Shown piece after piece: positions 26,399 to 34,200 of a stretch of DNA of 64,000 nucleotides. Within the stretch, counting starts at the first letter, position 1, and every line of letters starts with the position of its first letter. Where the stretch lies: the NCBI GenBank assembly GCA_020849615.1, contig JADLFW010000004.1, positions 186,001-250,000 on the forward strand, read 5' to 3'. Under the pieces are notes generated by a model. It ran no database searches. It saw nothing but the letters and a program-made list of their open reading frames with translations, and was not told where the DNA came from. This DNA comes from Phycisphaerales bacterium. GTDB lineage: Bacteria; Planctomycetota; Phycisphaerae; Phycisphaerales; UBA1924. The position numbers and the translations under genes are program-made.

Positions 26399-26754
26399 CG
26401 GGGCCGTCTCCTTGCGAACCGACCGGGGCGGGGCCCCGGGCGGGCGTGGGTCCAAACCGACACCCCCGACCCCCGCCGGGGGCGGACCGCCAAGGTCCAG
26501 GGGCCGCACGGGCCCCGCGGGGATCGACAGTGAGATGAGGGAGTATCGCCCGCCCGATCTCCCCCGGCAACTTGCCGGGCCCACCTAAATCTCCCCACCC
26601 GCCCGGCCCGTCCCCCTCCCTCGATCCGTTTCTTTCCATCCCCCGCCAGCCGTGCCGGGCCTGCGCGGCACCCCCCATCCATCGGGGCGATCCGGCCACC
26701 GGGCCCCAACCAAAGCGGTACACTCCCACCACACAAGCTACGGAGAGCGGCTCG
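26399..26754. promoter_or_regulatory. Divergent tkt-dnaN intergenic region
   Basis: These 356 bases hold no gene I can support. They contain the ribosome binding site of tkt at the left end. At the right end are TACACT (26719-26724), a -10-like box for dnaN, and GGAGAG (26742-26747), its ribosome binding site. The middle is plain GC-rich sequence with C-runs and no clear hairpin or DnaA-box cluster. Confidence 0.5.
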
Positions 26755-27945
26755 ATGAAGGTCATCTGCGATCGCGGGGCGTTGCTCGACGCCGTCAATC
26801 TCGTCTCCGGGGTCGTGGCCGTCCGCACCCCCAGGCCCCAGCTCACCTGCGTCAAACTCACCGCCACCAAGCCGGGGGCAGGGGGCGCGGGCGAACTCAC
26901 CCTCTCGGCCACCGATGCCGAGATCTCCCTGAAGCTCACCCTGGCCCAGGTGGATGTGTCCGAGCCGGGCGAGGCCCTCATCCCCGCCGACAAGCTCCGC
27001 CAGATCATCTCCGCCGAGGAGAACGAGCCCACCCTCACCCTCGAGGCCGATGACCAGGTCTGCCACATCCGCGGCGCCGATGCTCACTTCAAGGTGTTCG
27101 GGTTCCCGGTCGCCGACTTCCCCCCGATCCCCGACTTCGCCGAGGTCCTCGCCGGCAGCTCGGCCCAGCCCAAGGCCAAGACCGTCTTCGCCCACACCGC
27201 CGGCGGCCTCGACCACCTCGTGGCCCGGACGCTCTTCGCCACCGCCCGCGAGAACTCCCGCTACGCCATCAACGGGGTGCTGATGCGCCGCGATGGCAAG
27301 AAGCTCGAGATGGTCGCGACCGACGGGCGGCGCCTGGCCCTCTGCCGCGGCACACTCTCCTCCGCCGGCGACAAGGACGCCAAGGCCCTGACCTGCATCA
27401 TCCCCACCAAGGCCCTCAGCCAGCTCCAGAAGCTCATCCACGATCCCGAGGAAACCGTCCAGATCGCCATCACCGACAACCAGGTGCTCTTCAGCCTGGG
27501 CGGCGAGAAGGGCGGGCCCGGCCGGGCCGTCCTCACCAGCAACCTCGTCGAGGGCACCTTCCCCCCCTACGAAGATGTCATCCCCAAGGACCAGGACAAG
27601 AAGGTCGTCTTCGACCGCGATGTCCTCTCCTCCGCCGTCCGGCGCGCAGCCCTCCTCACCAACGAGGAATCCCGCGGCGTCGCCATGACCTTCACCGGCG
27701 CCAAGAAGCAGCTCGAGCTCACCAGCCGGGCCCCCGAGACCGGCGAGGCCGAGATCAACATCGACCTCAACAGCTACGAGGGTGAGGACATCAAGATCGG
27801 CTTCAACCCGCTCTTCATCACCGATGCCCTCAAGGTCATCAACGACCCCGAGGTCATCCTCGAGCTCAAGGCGCCCAACAAGCCGGGCGTCGTCAAGAGC
27901 GGCAATGACTTCCTTTACGTCGTGATGCCGGTGAACCTGCAGTAA
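26755..27945 (+). CDS. dnaN: DNA polymerase III beta subunit (sliding clamp)
   Basis: A 396-residue ring-forming clamp that tethers the replicative polymerase to DNA. It starts with MKVICDRGALLDAVNLVSGVV, has the typical three-domain pattern with LSATDAEISL, FPPIPDF, TLFATARENSRYAINGVLM, VATDGRRLALC, EGTFPPYEDVIP and ends with the conserved YVVMPVNL-type tail. Its length fits the family (366-400). GGAGAG seven bases before the ATG fixes the start. Unlike many bacteria it is not directly after dnaA: bamA lies between them. The stop is followed at once by a CACAGAG-type inverted repeat. Confidence 0.96.
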   Translation: MKVICDRGALLDAVNLVSGVVAVRTPRPQLTCVKLTATKPGAGGAGELTLSATDAEISLKLTLAQVDVSEPGEALIPADKLRQIISAEENEPTLTLEADDQVCHIRGADAHFKVFGFPVADFPPIPDFAEVLAGSSAQPKAKTVFAHTAGGLDHLVARTLFATARENSRYAINGVLMRRDGKKLEMVATDGRRLALCRGTLSSAGDKDAKALTCIIPTKALSQLQKLIHDPEETVQIAITDNQVLFSLGGEKGGPGRAVLTSNLVEGTFPPYEDVIPKDQDKKVVFDRDVLSSAVRRAALLTNEESRGVAMTFTGAKKQLELTSRAPETGEAEINIDLNSYEGEDIKIGFNPLFITDALKVINDPEVILELKAPNKPGVVKSGNDFLYVVMPVNLQ

Positions 27946-27954
27946 GACCGATCA

Positions 27955-28068
27955 ACCACAGAGACACCGAGGCACAGAGCCGCGCCGCGCGACCGCCCCG
28001 ACAGGGTCTTCTGCTCCCTGTCCCCTACCCCCTGTCCCCTCTTCTCCGTGTCTCTGTGCCTCTGTGGT
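27955..28068. repeat. CACAGAG-type long inverted repeat, copy after dnaN
   Basis: The left arm ACCACAGAGACACCGAGGCA (from 27955) and the right arm ending CTGTGGTG (28044-28068) are imperfect reverse complements of about 25 bases. The loop holds CTGCTCCCTGTCCCC-type repeats (28011-28040), which recur in inverse orientation at 31069-31091. It stands between the convergent dnaN and a small membrane-protein gene. Confidence 0.75.
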
Positions 28069-28075
28069 GTTCTTC

Positions 28076-28300
28076 CTACAGCCCCCGCGCCTTGCGCACG
28101 GCCCGTCGGTCCAGAGCCCAGCCGAAGAGCGCCAGCACCGGCAGCACCAGCAGCGCCAGCGGCACCAGCAGCTGCATCGTCGTCAGCCGGGCCAGCACGG
28201 CGGGCGTCAGCGCGTGCCACACGATCAGCAGCGCCGCCGCGATGCAGATGACGGCTACCACCAGCACGGCCAGACGCCGCGCCACCCGGATCGTCCCCAT
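28076..28300 (-). CDS. Small two-helix membrane protein
   Basis: A 74-residue protein, MGTIRVARR at the start, then two hydrophobic helices (about residues 10-32 and 42-62) separated by a short loop, and a basic tail DRRAVRKARG. Size, charge distribution and a complete frame with start and stop make it a credible small membrane protein of unknown function. It lies between dnaN and bamA on the opposite strand. No Shine-Dalgarno sequence is seen. I know no family for it. Confidence 0.5.
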   Translation of the reverse strand: MGTIRVARRLAVLVVAVICIAAALLIVWHALTPAVLARLTTMQLLVPLALLVLPVLALFGWALDRRAVRKARGL

Positions 28301-28468
28301 CGTTGCTGAACTCCCTCGGTCCCGCGATCTCGCTCCGGCGCCGCGGACCACCCCGTGGCGCCGCCAGCCCGCGAACGGGGCGAGGGTACGCCCCGAAGAC
28401 CCCCGGGGACAATCTCCGATCCGCGGTTTGTAAGCGGCCCCTAGCTCCGGTATCGTCCCCGTCCAGTG

Positions 28469-31012
28469 ATGCCCCGCCCCGACCAACGCCGGCCCGCCAT
28501 CAGGCGGGCCACGCCGCCCTCGCCGCGCCCGGCCCGCCTGCTGGCGATGGCCGGGCTGGCTGCGGTGATGACCGCGGCGGGGATCGCCCCGGTGACCCGG
28601 GCCCAGGATGCGGCCTCGCCGGCCGCCCCCCCGCCCCCCAAGCCCGACACTTCCGCCATCGAGGCACCACCCGACCTGGAGCCCTACGAGCGCCGGCTCA
28701 TCCGCCGCATCATCCTGCTGCGGCCCGTCCCCGGAAAGCCGGGCGAGACCCAGCCGCTGGACCCGGCCGATGAGCAGCTGACCCTCAACCAGCTGCGCTC
28801 CAAGGAGGGCACCGCCTACCAGACGCGGATCGTGTCGGAAGACATCAGCCGCCTGAACCGCGTCGGCCGGTTCAAGCGCGTCGAGAACCGCGTGCAGCTG
28901 CTCTCCGACGGGAGCGTGAACGTGCTGTTCACGCTGGTCGAGCAGCCCGTGGTGCAGGACATCCAGTCGGTCGGCAACCGCCGGTTCTCCGACAAGGAGA
29001 TCACCGATGCGGTCGAGCTGATCACCAACAACCCGGTGGATGCCGAGCAGCTGGCCCGGGCCTGCCGCAAGATCGAGGCGATGTACCGCACCAAGGGCTA
29101 CTACCTCGTGCAGGTGACGGTGGATGAGGAGGAGCTGGAGAAGACCGGGATCGTGCTCTTCCGCGTGCGCGAGGGCGACCGCGTCAAGGTGACCGACATC
29201 CGCTTCGAGGGCAACCTCAGCTTCGCGCCCCGCGAACTGAAGCGCGACCTCAAGACCAAGGAGGCCTGGCTCCTCGAGAAGGGCCCGCTCGATGATGATG
29301 CCCTCGAGGCCGACGTCGCCACGCTGACCAACTTCTACCGCGACCGCGGCTACCTCGAGGTCCGCACCGACCGCACGGTCCGCCCCAGCCCCAACGGCAA
29401 GGAGGCGATCGTCACCTTCCTGATCGACGAGGGGCCGATCTACACGCTCCGCGGCGTTGAGCTCCAGGTGCCGCAGGATGAGCACCCCCCCGTCTTCACC
29501 CCCGCCCAGCTGTCCGGGCTCATGTCCATCAAGCCCGGCGATGTCTACTCGCAGGACAAGCTCCGCGAATCGCTCGAGGCGATCCGGGCCGCGTACGGCA
29601 AGCTGGGCTACACCGACGTGCGCGTCGAGAAGCGCGAGCTGCGCAACCCCGACTCGCCGGAGGTCGACATCCTCGTGCTGGTGCAGCAGGGCCAGTCCTA
29701 CAAGACCGGGCTGATCGAGATCCAGGGCAACGACATCACCCGGCAGAACGTCATCCGCCGCCAGATCCGCATCCAGCCCGACCGCCCCCTCGACTCGACC
29801 GAACTGGAGGAGAGCCGCAAGCGCCTCCAGGCGACGGGCCTGTTCAACCGCATCGGCATCAACCGCGGCGTCAAGACCACCATCCAGGAGCCCACCCCCG
29901 AGGACCCCGAGCACCGCGATGTCCTGGTCGAGGTCGAGGAGACCAACACCGGTAACTTCAGCATCGGCGTCGTCGCCGGCTCCGACGGCGGCTTCAACGG
30001 CCGCATCGGACTGGAGCAGAAGAACTTCGACATCGGCGACTGGCCCGACTCCGCCGGCGAGTTCTTCTCGGGCCGGGCCTTCCGCGGCGCGGGGCAGACC
30101 TTCAAGATCGACGCCCTGCCGGGCGACCAGACCGAGCTGTATCAGGTCTCGCTCTCCGAGCCCTACCTCCTCGACACCAACTACTCCGGCAGCGGCCGGA
30201 TCTACTACTCCAGCCGCGAGTACGACGAGTACGACGAGGACAAGTACGGCGCCAGCTTCAGCGTGGGCCGGCGCTTCGGCACCCGCTGGGTGGGCTCCAT
30301 GCCGATCCGCCTCGAGAACGTGAACCTCTCCAACATCGAGCCGTCCATGCCCGTGGATGTCTTCGCGGTCCAGGACCCGCACGTCGTCACGGGTGTCGGG
30401 CTGCAGCTCACCCGCTCGACGCTCAACGACGTGTTCCGGCCGTCCAAGGGCACCCGCATGACCTTCGGCCTCGAGCAGGTCGGGCTGCTGGGCGGAGACT
30501 TCAACTTCACCAGCTTCTCCGCCGAGCACTCGATCTTCCTCACCGTCAACGAGGATTTCTTCGGCTACCGCACGGTGCTGAACGTCAAGACCCAGGCCAA
30601 GTACATCCCGCAGGGCCCGGACGAGGCCCCCGTCTACGAACGCTTTTACCTGGGTGGCCAGTCGATGCGCGGCTTCGCGTACCGCACGGTCTCGCCCGTC
30701 GGCATCCGCAACGACACCGGGACCCCGGGCGATGACCCCGTGGGCGGCACGTGGCTGTTCTTCTGGGGGGCTGAACTCACGCAGCCCGTGTGGGAGGACA
30801 CCATCTCGGTCGTCGCCTTCACCGACACCGGCACCGTCACCAACGACCCCGGATTCGAGGATTACCGCGTCTCGGTGGGTGTGGGCCTGCGGCTCTACTT
30901 CCCGCAGCTCAGCCCGGCGCCGCTCGCGTTCGACTTCGGCTTCCCGATCATGAAGGAAGAGACCGACGACGATCGCCTCTTCACGTTCAGCATCGATCTG
31001 CCCTTCAGGTGA
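28469..31012 (+). CDS. bamA: Outer membrane protein assembly factor BamA (Omp85)
   Basis: An 847-residue Omp85 protein that inserts beta-barrels into the outer membrane. It has a signal peptide (cleavage near VTRAQ), a Pro-rich linker, about five POTRA domains (residues about 75-490; e.g. VQDIQSVGNRRFSD, VTDIRFEGNLSF, LIEIQGNDITRQNVIRRQI) and a C-terminal 16-strand barrel. The substrate-binding loop 6 motif RGF is at residue 734 (SMRGFAYR). The chain ends LPFR, so the usual terminal aromatic residue is one from the end. GTG 28466 is an alternative start. It proves a true outer membrane. No BamD or Skp-like gene is adjacent. Confidence 0.93.
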   Translation: MPRPDQRRPAIRRATPPSPRPARLLAMAGLAAVMTAAGIAPVTRAQDAASPAAPPPPKPDTSAIEAPPDLEPYERRLIRRIILLRPVPGKPGETQPLDPADEQLTLNQLRSKEGTAYQTRIVSEDISRLNRVGRFKRVENRVQLLSDGSVNVLFTLVEQPVVQDIQSVGNRRFSDKEITDAVELITNNPVDAEQLARACRKIEAMYRTKGYYLVQVTVDEEELEKTGIVLFRVREGDRVKVTDIRFEGNLSFAPRELKRDLKTKEAWLLEKGPLDDDALEADVATLTNFYRDRGYLEVRTDRTVRPSPNGKEAIVTFLIDEGPIYTLRGVELQVPQDEHPPVFTPAQLSGLMSIKPGDVYSQDKLRESLEAIRAAYGKLGYTDVRVEKRELRNPDSPEVDILVLVQQGQSYKTGLIEIQGNDITRQNVIRRQIRIQPDRPLDSTELEESRKRLQATGLFNRIGINRGVKTTIQEPTPEDPEHRDVLVEVEETNTGNFSIGVVAGSDGGFNGRIGLEQKNFDIGDWPDSAGEFFSGRAFRGAGQTFKIDALPGDQTELYQVSLSEPYLLDTNYSGSGRIYYSSREYDEYDEDKYGASFSVGRRFGTRWVGSMPIRLENVNLSNIEPSMPVDVFAVQDPHVVTGVGLQLTRSTLNDVFRPSKGTRMTFGLEQVGLLGGDFNFTSFSAEHSIFLTVNEDFFGYRTVLNVKTQAKYIPQGPDEAPVYERFYLGGQSMRGFAYRTVSPVGIRNDTGTPGDDPVGGTWLFFWGAELTQPVWEDTISVVAFTDTGTVTNDPGFEDYRVSVGVGLRLYFPQLSPAPLAFDFGFPIMKEETDDDRLFTFSIDLPFR

Positions 31013-31036
31013 AGAAGAAGTAGAACTAGAAGAATC

Positions 31037-31190
31037 TTCACCACAGAGGCGCAGAGACACAGAGAAAAAGGGGACAGGGGACAGGGAGCAGCCAACGGAT
31101 GGTGGCTGGCGCGTCCTGCACGCGCCCGCGCGGAAGCGCTCTTCCCCCAGATTCCGTTCCTCTCCGTGTCCTTTGTGTCTCTGTGGTGAA
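31037..31190. repeat. CACAGAG-type long inverted repeat, copy before dnaA
   Basis: The left arm TTCACCACAGAGGCGCAGAG (31037 on) and the right arm ending TCTGTGGTGAA (31161-31190) are imperfect reverse complements. GGGGACAGGGGACAGGGAGC at 31070 matches, inverted, the inner part of the element at 27955-28068. It fills most of the first half of the 384-base gap between bamA and dnaA; no gene is visible in that gap. Confidence 0.75.
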
Positions 31191-31252
31191 AAAACTCTTC
31201 CCCTCTCCTGAGGCCGGCCCAGGCCCGCGCAGCGCCAAAATCGTCTGCACGG

Positions 31253-31281
31253 TTGACACCCCGGGGGAAGCGAAGTACGTT
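31253..31281 (+). promoter_or_regulatory. Sigma-70-type promoter of dnaA
   Basis: TTGACA (31253-31258), a 17-base spacer and TACGTT (31276-31281) form the best housekeeping promoter in the window. The predicted start near 31288 leaves an untranslated leader of about 110 bases before the dnaA ATG at 31397. Confidence 0.7.
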
Positions 31282-31396
31282 TGCCTCTGCGAGTGTGTCC
31301 GGGTGGCGGGCCGCGACCGTCCGTTTCATCGCGGGCCGCGGATGCACGAGCGGTGGCGTTGGTACCGGAGGCGTTCCACAAGAGGACAACCGCCTG

Positions 31397-32827
31397 ATGA
31401 CGGACCCCGATCAGCAGATCTGGGACGCGATGCTCGCGCACCTCCGTGCGCACCGTGCGACGCTCTGCCGCCAATGGTTCCAGCAGCTCGAGCCGCTGGG
31501 CGTCTCGGGCGGCGCCCTCAACCTCCGCGCCCACTCCATCCTCCACCGCAACTACCTCCGCCAGCAGTGCGCCGACGCCTTCAACGACGCCGCCCGCACC
31601 GTGTCGGGCCGGCTCCTCTCCGTCCGCTTCCTCGGCCCGGAGGATGAGCCCGCCCCCTCCCCGCCCCGCGACAACGGCCGCAAGACGCCGGGCCAGATGA
31701 TCGAGCCCCGACCCGAGGGCCCCGGCGACGGCCTTGCCGCCCACAACGGCGTGGGCCGCAGCGAGCCCTTCGACCGCCCGGCCCTCCGCCACGATGAATC
31801 CCTCGTCATCAACCCCGACTATGCCTTCGAGAACTTCGTCGAAGGCCCCGGCAACCGCCTCGCCCTCGCCGCGGCCCGCGCCGTCTCGGCCAACCCGGGC
31901 CGGGCCTACAACCCGCTCTTCATCCACGGCGGCGTGGGCCTGGGCAAGACCCACCTGCTCCAGGCCGTGTGCCTGAAGATCGCCGAGCAGTCGCCCCGCG
32001 CGGTGATGTACTACATCTCCTGCGAGGGCTTCATCACCCAGTTCATGGAGTCGGTGCAGTCGGGCGAGATGACCCAGTTCCGCCACCGCTTCCGCGATGT
32101 CGATGTTCTGGTCATCGATGACATCCACTTCCTCGCCAAGCGCGACCGCACCCAGGAAGAGTTCTTCCACACCTTCAACAGCCTCTACCACGCCAATAAG
32201 CAGATCATCCTCTCGTCCGATGCGCCGCCAGAGGAGATCCCCGACCTCGAACAGCGCCTCGTCAGCCGCTTCATGTGGGGCCTGGTCGCCAAGATGGACC
32301 CGCCCTGCTACGAGACCCGCGTCGCCATCCTCAAGACCAAGTCGCGCCTCCGCGGCATCGAGCTCCCCGACGATGTCGCCTGCTACATCGCGGCCCGGAT
32401 CGACACCAACATCCGCGAGCTCGAGGGCGCCATCACCCGCCTCCAGATTCAGGCCACCGTCGAGAACCGGCCGCTGGACCTTGAGCTGGCCCGGGCCGCC
32501 ATGGGCGACACCTCGGCGCAGATCGTCAGCGAGCCCACCATCCAGAGCATCATCAACGCCGTGACCGACTTCTACGGCGTCCGCCTCACCGATCTGCAGT
32601 CCAAGCGCCGCCAGCGCTCCGTGGCCCTGCCGCGGCAGGTCTGCATGTTCCTGGCCCGGCGGCACACGCGACATTCCCTCGAGGAGATCGGCGGCTACTT
32701 CGGCGGGCGGGACCACACCACCGTGATGCACGCCATCCGGACGATCGAGGCCCGGCACCAGGCCGAGACCGAGTTTCAGGTGATCATCAAGACCCTGGAA
32801 GAGCGGATCCAGGCCGGCCGGCTCTAG
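31397..32827 (+). CDS. dnaA: Chromosomal replication initiator protein DnaA
   Basis: A 476-residue AAA+ initiator that binds DnaA boxes and melts the origin. Domain I is at residues 1-80 (IWDAMLAHLRA...CRQWFQQLEPL), with a Pro-rich domain II. Domain III has Walker A GGVGLGKTH, Walker B LVIDDIHFL and the arginine-finger region LVSRFMWGL. Domain IV is the DNA-binding HTH with the signature GGRDHTTVMHAI near the end. The ATG at 31397 is preferred; the frame is open upstream but there is no similarity there. It has its own strong promoter. The DNA after its stop carries DnaA-box-like sites. Confidence 0.96.
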   Translation: MTDPDQQIWDAMLAHLRAHRATLCRQWFQQLEPLGVSGGALNLRAHSILHRNYLRQQCADAFNDAARTVSGRLLSVRFLGPEDEPAPSPPRDNGRKTPGQMIEPRPEGPGDGLAAHNGVGRSEPFDRPALRHDESLVINPDYAFENFVEGPGNRLALAAARAVSANPGRAYNPLFIHGGVGLGKTHLLQAVCLKIAEQSPRAVMYYISCEGFITQFMESVQSGEMTQFRHRFRDVDVLVIDDIHFLAKRDRTQEEFFHTFNSLYHANKQIILSSDAPPEEIPDLEQRLVSRFMWGLVAKMDPPCYETRVAILKTKSRLRGIELPDDVACYIAARIDTNIRELEGAITRLQIQATVENRPLDLELARAAMGDTSAQIVSEPTIQSIINAVTDFYGVRLTDLQSKRRQRSVALPRQVCMFLARRHTRHSLEEIGGYFGGRDHTTVMHAIRTIEARHQAETEFQVIIKTLEERIQAGRL

Positions 32828-33290
32828 GCCCGGCTTCCCGTGGGCGCGCCCGGCTCGACCACTTTCGCCGCCACCGACCGATAACCACAACTGGGCATCC
32901 CTCGCGGGGGTCCTAAGAGATTCTTCATCCAGTTGGCAAGCCGGGCCCGCGCCTGTGGACAGGTTGTGGATCCGCGGCCATCACCAGTCACCCACGGACA
33001 GTCGGGGCTGTCGGCAGGCACCTCCCCACCTTCAGGGAGTGGGCGCAAGCGTGCGCCGGGTGCGCTGCCGAGCGCCCAAGCGACAGCTTGTCTCGCGGGA
33101 CCACATCGACAAGCTCTTGTTTTCAGGCCTGTTATGACTACATCCACGACTTTTCAACAAGCCGACACGCGTTGCTGCTGTGAGGATGAGAGTGACTCTT
33201 TCATGACCGTAGAAACAGGCGCCGGGCCGGCACGATCGGATAAGCCCGAGCGGCGACCCGAGCGGGCATCCGGGGGGCGTGTGGAAAAGT
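32828..33290. other. Candidate replication origin (oriC)
   Basis: The 326-base gap after dnaA, extending into the 3' end of mutM, has at least five DnaA-box-like nonamers: ATAACCACA (32881, plus), TGTGGACAG (32954, minus), TGTGGATCC (32965, minus), ACATCCACG (33140, plus) and TGTGGAAAA (33280, minus). The last, read as TTTTCCACA, matches the relaxed consensus fully. A comparatively AT-rich stretch lies at about 33111-33158. Only one box is perfect, so this stays a candidate. Confidence 0.5.
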
Positions 33291-34179
33291 CGCTTGAATT
33301 GTGGGACCGACGCGGGGTCCGCGGCTGACAGCGGGCGCAGAACACCGTGGTTCGCTGCGCGAGCGTGGTGATGCGCAAGGTTTGCCCACAGGAAAGACAG
33401 GGCTGTCCGCCGCGACCGTATACCTGGTGAGTGTCCCTGCCCAGACCAGGGGATCCATCTCCATCCACGTAGTCCCGCAGCGTCGAGCCGCCGGCCGCGA
33501 TCGCGGAGCGGAACACCGCCCGGATCTTCTCGGCAAGCCGGACCCATTCATCCTCGGCGATCCGGTCACACCGGCGGCGCGGGTCGATCCCGGCGCGGAA
33601 GAGGGCCTCATCGGCGTAGATGTTCCCGACGCCCGCGATCACCGCCTGGTCGAGCAGCCCAGCCTTCACGGCCCGGCGCGATTCGTGCAGCGCTGCCCAG
33701 AGCGCGGGCCCGGTTGCGCCCAGCCCATCCGGGCCGAGCCGCATCCAGCGCTCGGCGAGCTGTTCGGGCGAGTTCAGCGACCAGAGACCGCCGAACCGTC
33801 TGGGGTCGCGGAAGGTCAGTTCGCCCGCCGGGCCGCGATCGTCGGCGATTGTCCAGCGGGAGTGGATGTGGTGGTCTTCGGCCGCGCGGCCCGCGCTCAG
33901 GGGTTGGTAGACCAGCCGGCCCGTCATGCCGAGGTGGATGCACAGCACGCGGCCATCTTCGGCGATGATGGCGAGCTGCTTGCCGCGGCGCTTGATGCGG
34001 TCGACGACCGCGCCCTCGAGGAGCTGCGCGGCGATCGCCGCTGGGCCGGGCCGCGCTCTGGAGGCCGGGGCGGGCGTCCAGACATCACGCCGGATGAGCA
34101 CAGCCTTTGTGATGCTCCGCCCCATGAGGCGGGGCGCGAGGGTGGTGCGGACGCGTTCAACCTCGGGGAGTTCGGGCAT
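33154..34179 (-). CDS. mutM: Formamidopyrimidine-DNA glycosylase with C-terminal extension
   Basis: A base-excision-repair glycosylase/AP lyase for oxidised purines. The catalytic N-terminus MPELPEVERVR is present, so Pro2 and Glu3 are intact, with RIKRRGKQL and FRDPRRFGGL. The helix-two-turn-helix is VIAGVGNIYADEALFRAGI, and the zinc finger runs from QVYGRGGQPCLSCG to VFCARCQ. The fold normally ends at the finger (about residue 285); here some 50 more Ser/Arg-rich residues follow, ending in Cys. That extension is encoded in the DNA bearing the best DnaA box, so it may reflect origin sequence read through by the frame. Distance to the next gene is 21 bases, probably one transcript. Confidence 0.92.
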   Translation of the reverse strand: MPELPEVERVRTTLAPRLMGRSITKAVLIRRDVWTPAPASRARPGPAAIAAQLLEGAVVDRIKRRGKQLAIIAEDGRVLCIHLGMTGRLVYQPLSAGRAAEDHHIHSRWTIADDRGPAGELTFRDPRRFGGLWSLNSPEQLAERWMRLGPDGLGATGPALWAALHESRRAVKAGLLDQAVIAGVGNIYADEALFRAGIDPRRRCDRIAEDEWVRLAEKIRAVFRSAIAAGGSTLRDYVDGDGSPGLGRDTHQVYGRGGQPCLSCGQTLRITTLAQRTTVFCARCQPRTPRRSHNSSDFSTRPPDARSGRRSGLSDRAGPAPVSTVMKESLSSSQQQRVSAC

Positions 34180-34200
34180 GGGAATGGGCCGGGCGGCGTT

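Noticed and set aside
13497..31190. CRISPR array made of the CACAGAG repeats
   Set aside because: The repeats are inverted pairs, not regularly spaced direct repeats, and no cas genes are present.
28076..32890. Open minus-strand frame of 1604 codons opposite bamA and dnaA
   Set aside because: It is the antisense shadow of two conserved genes in high-GC DNA and shows only acidic/Leu-rich pseudo-sequence. Only its last 74 codons (28076-28300), outside bamA, look like a real small gene.
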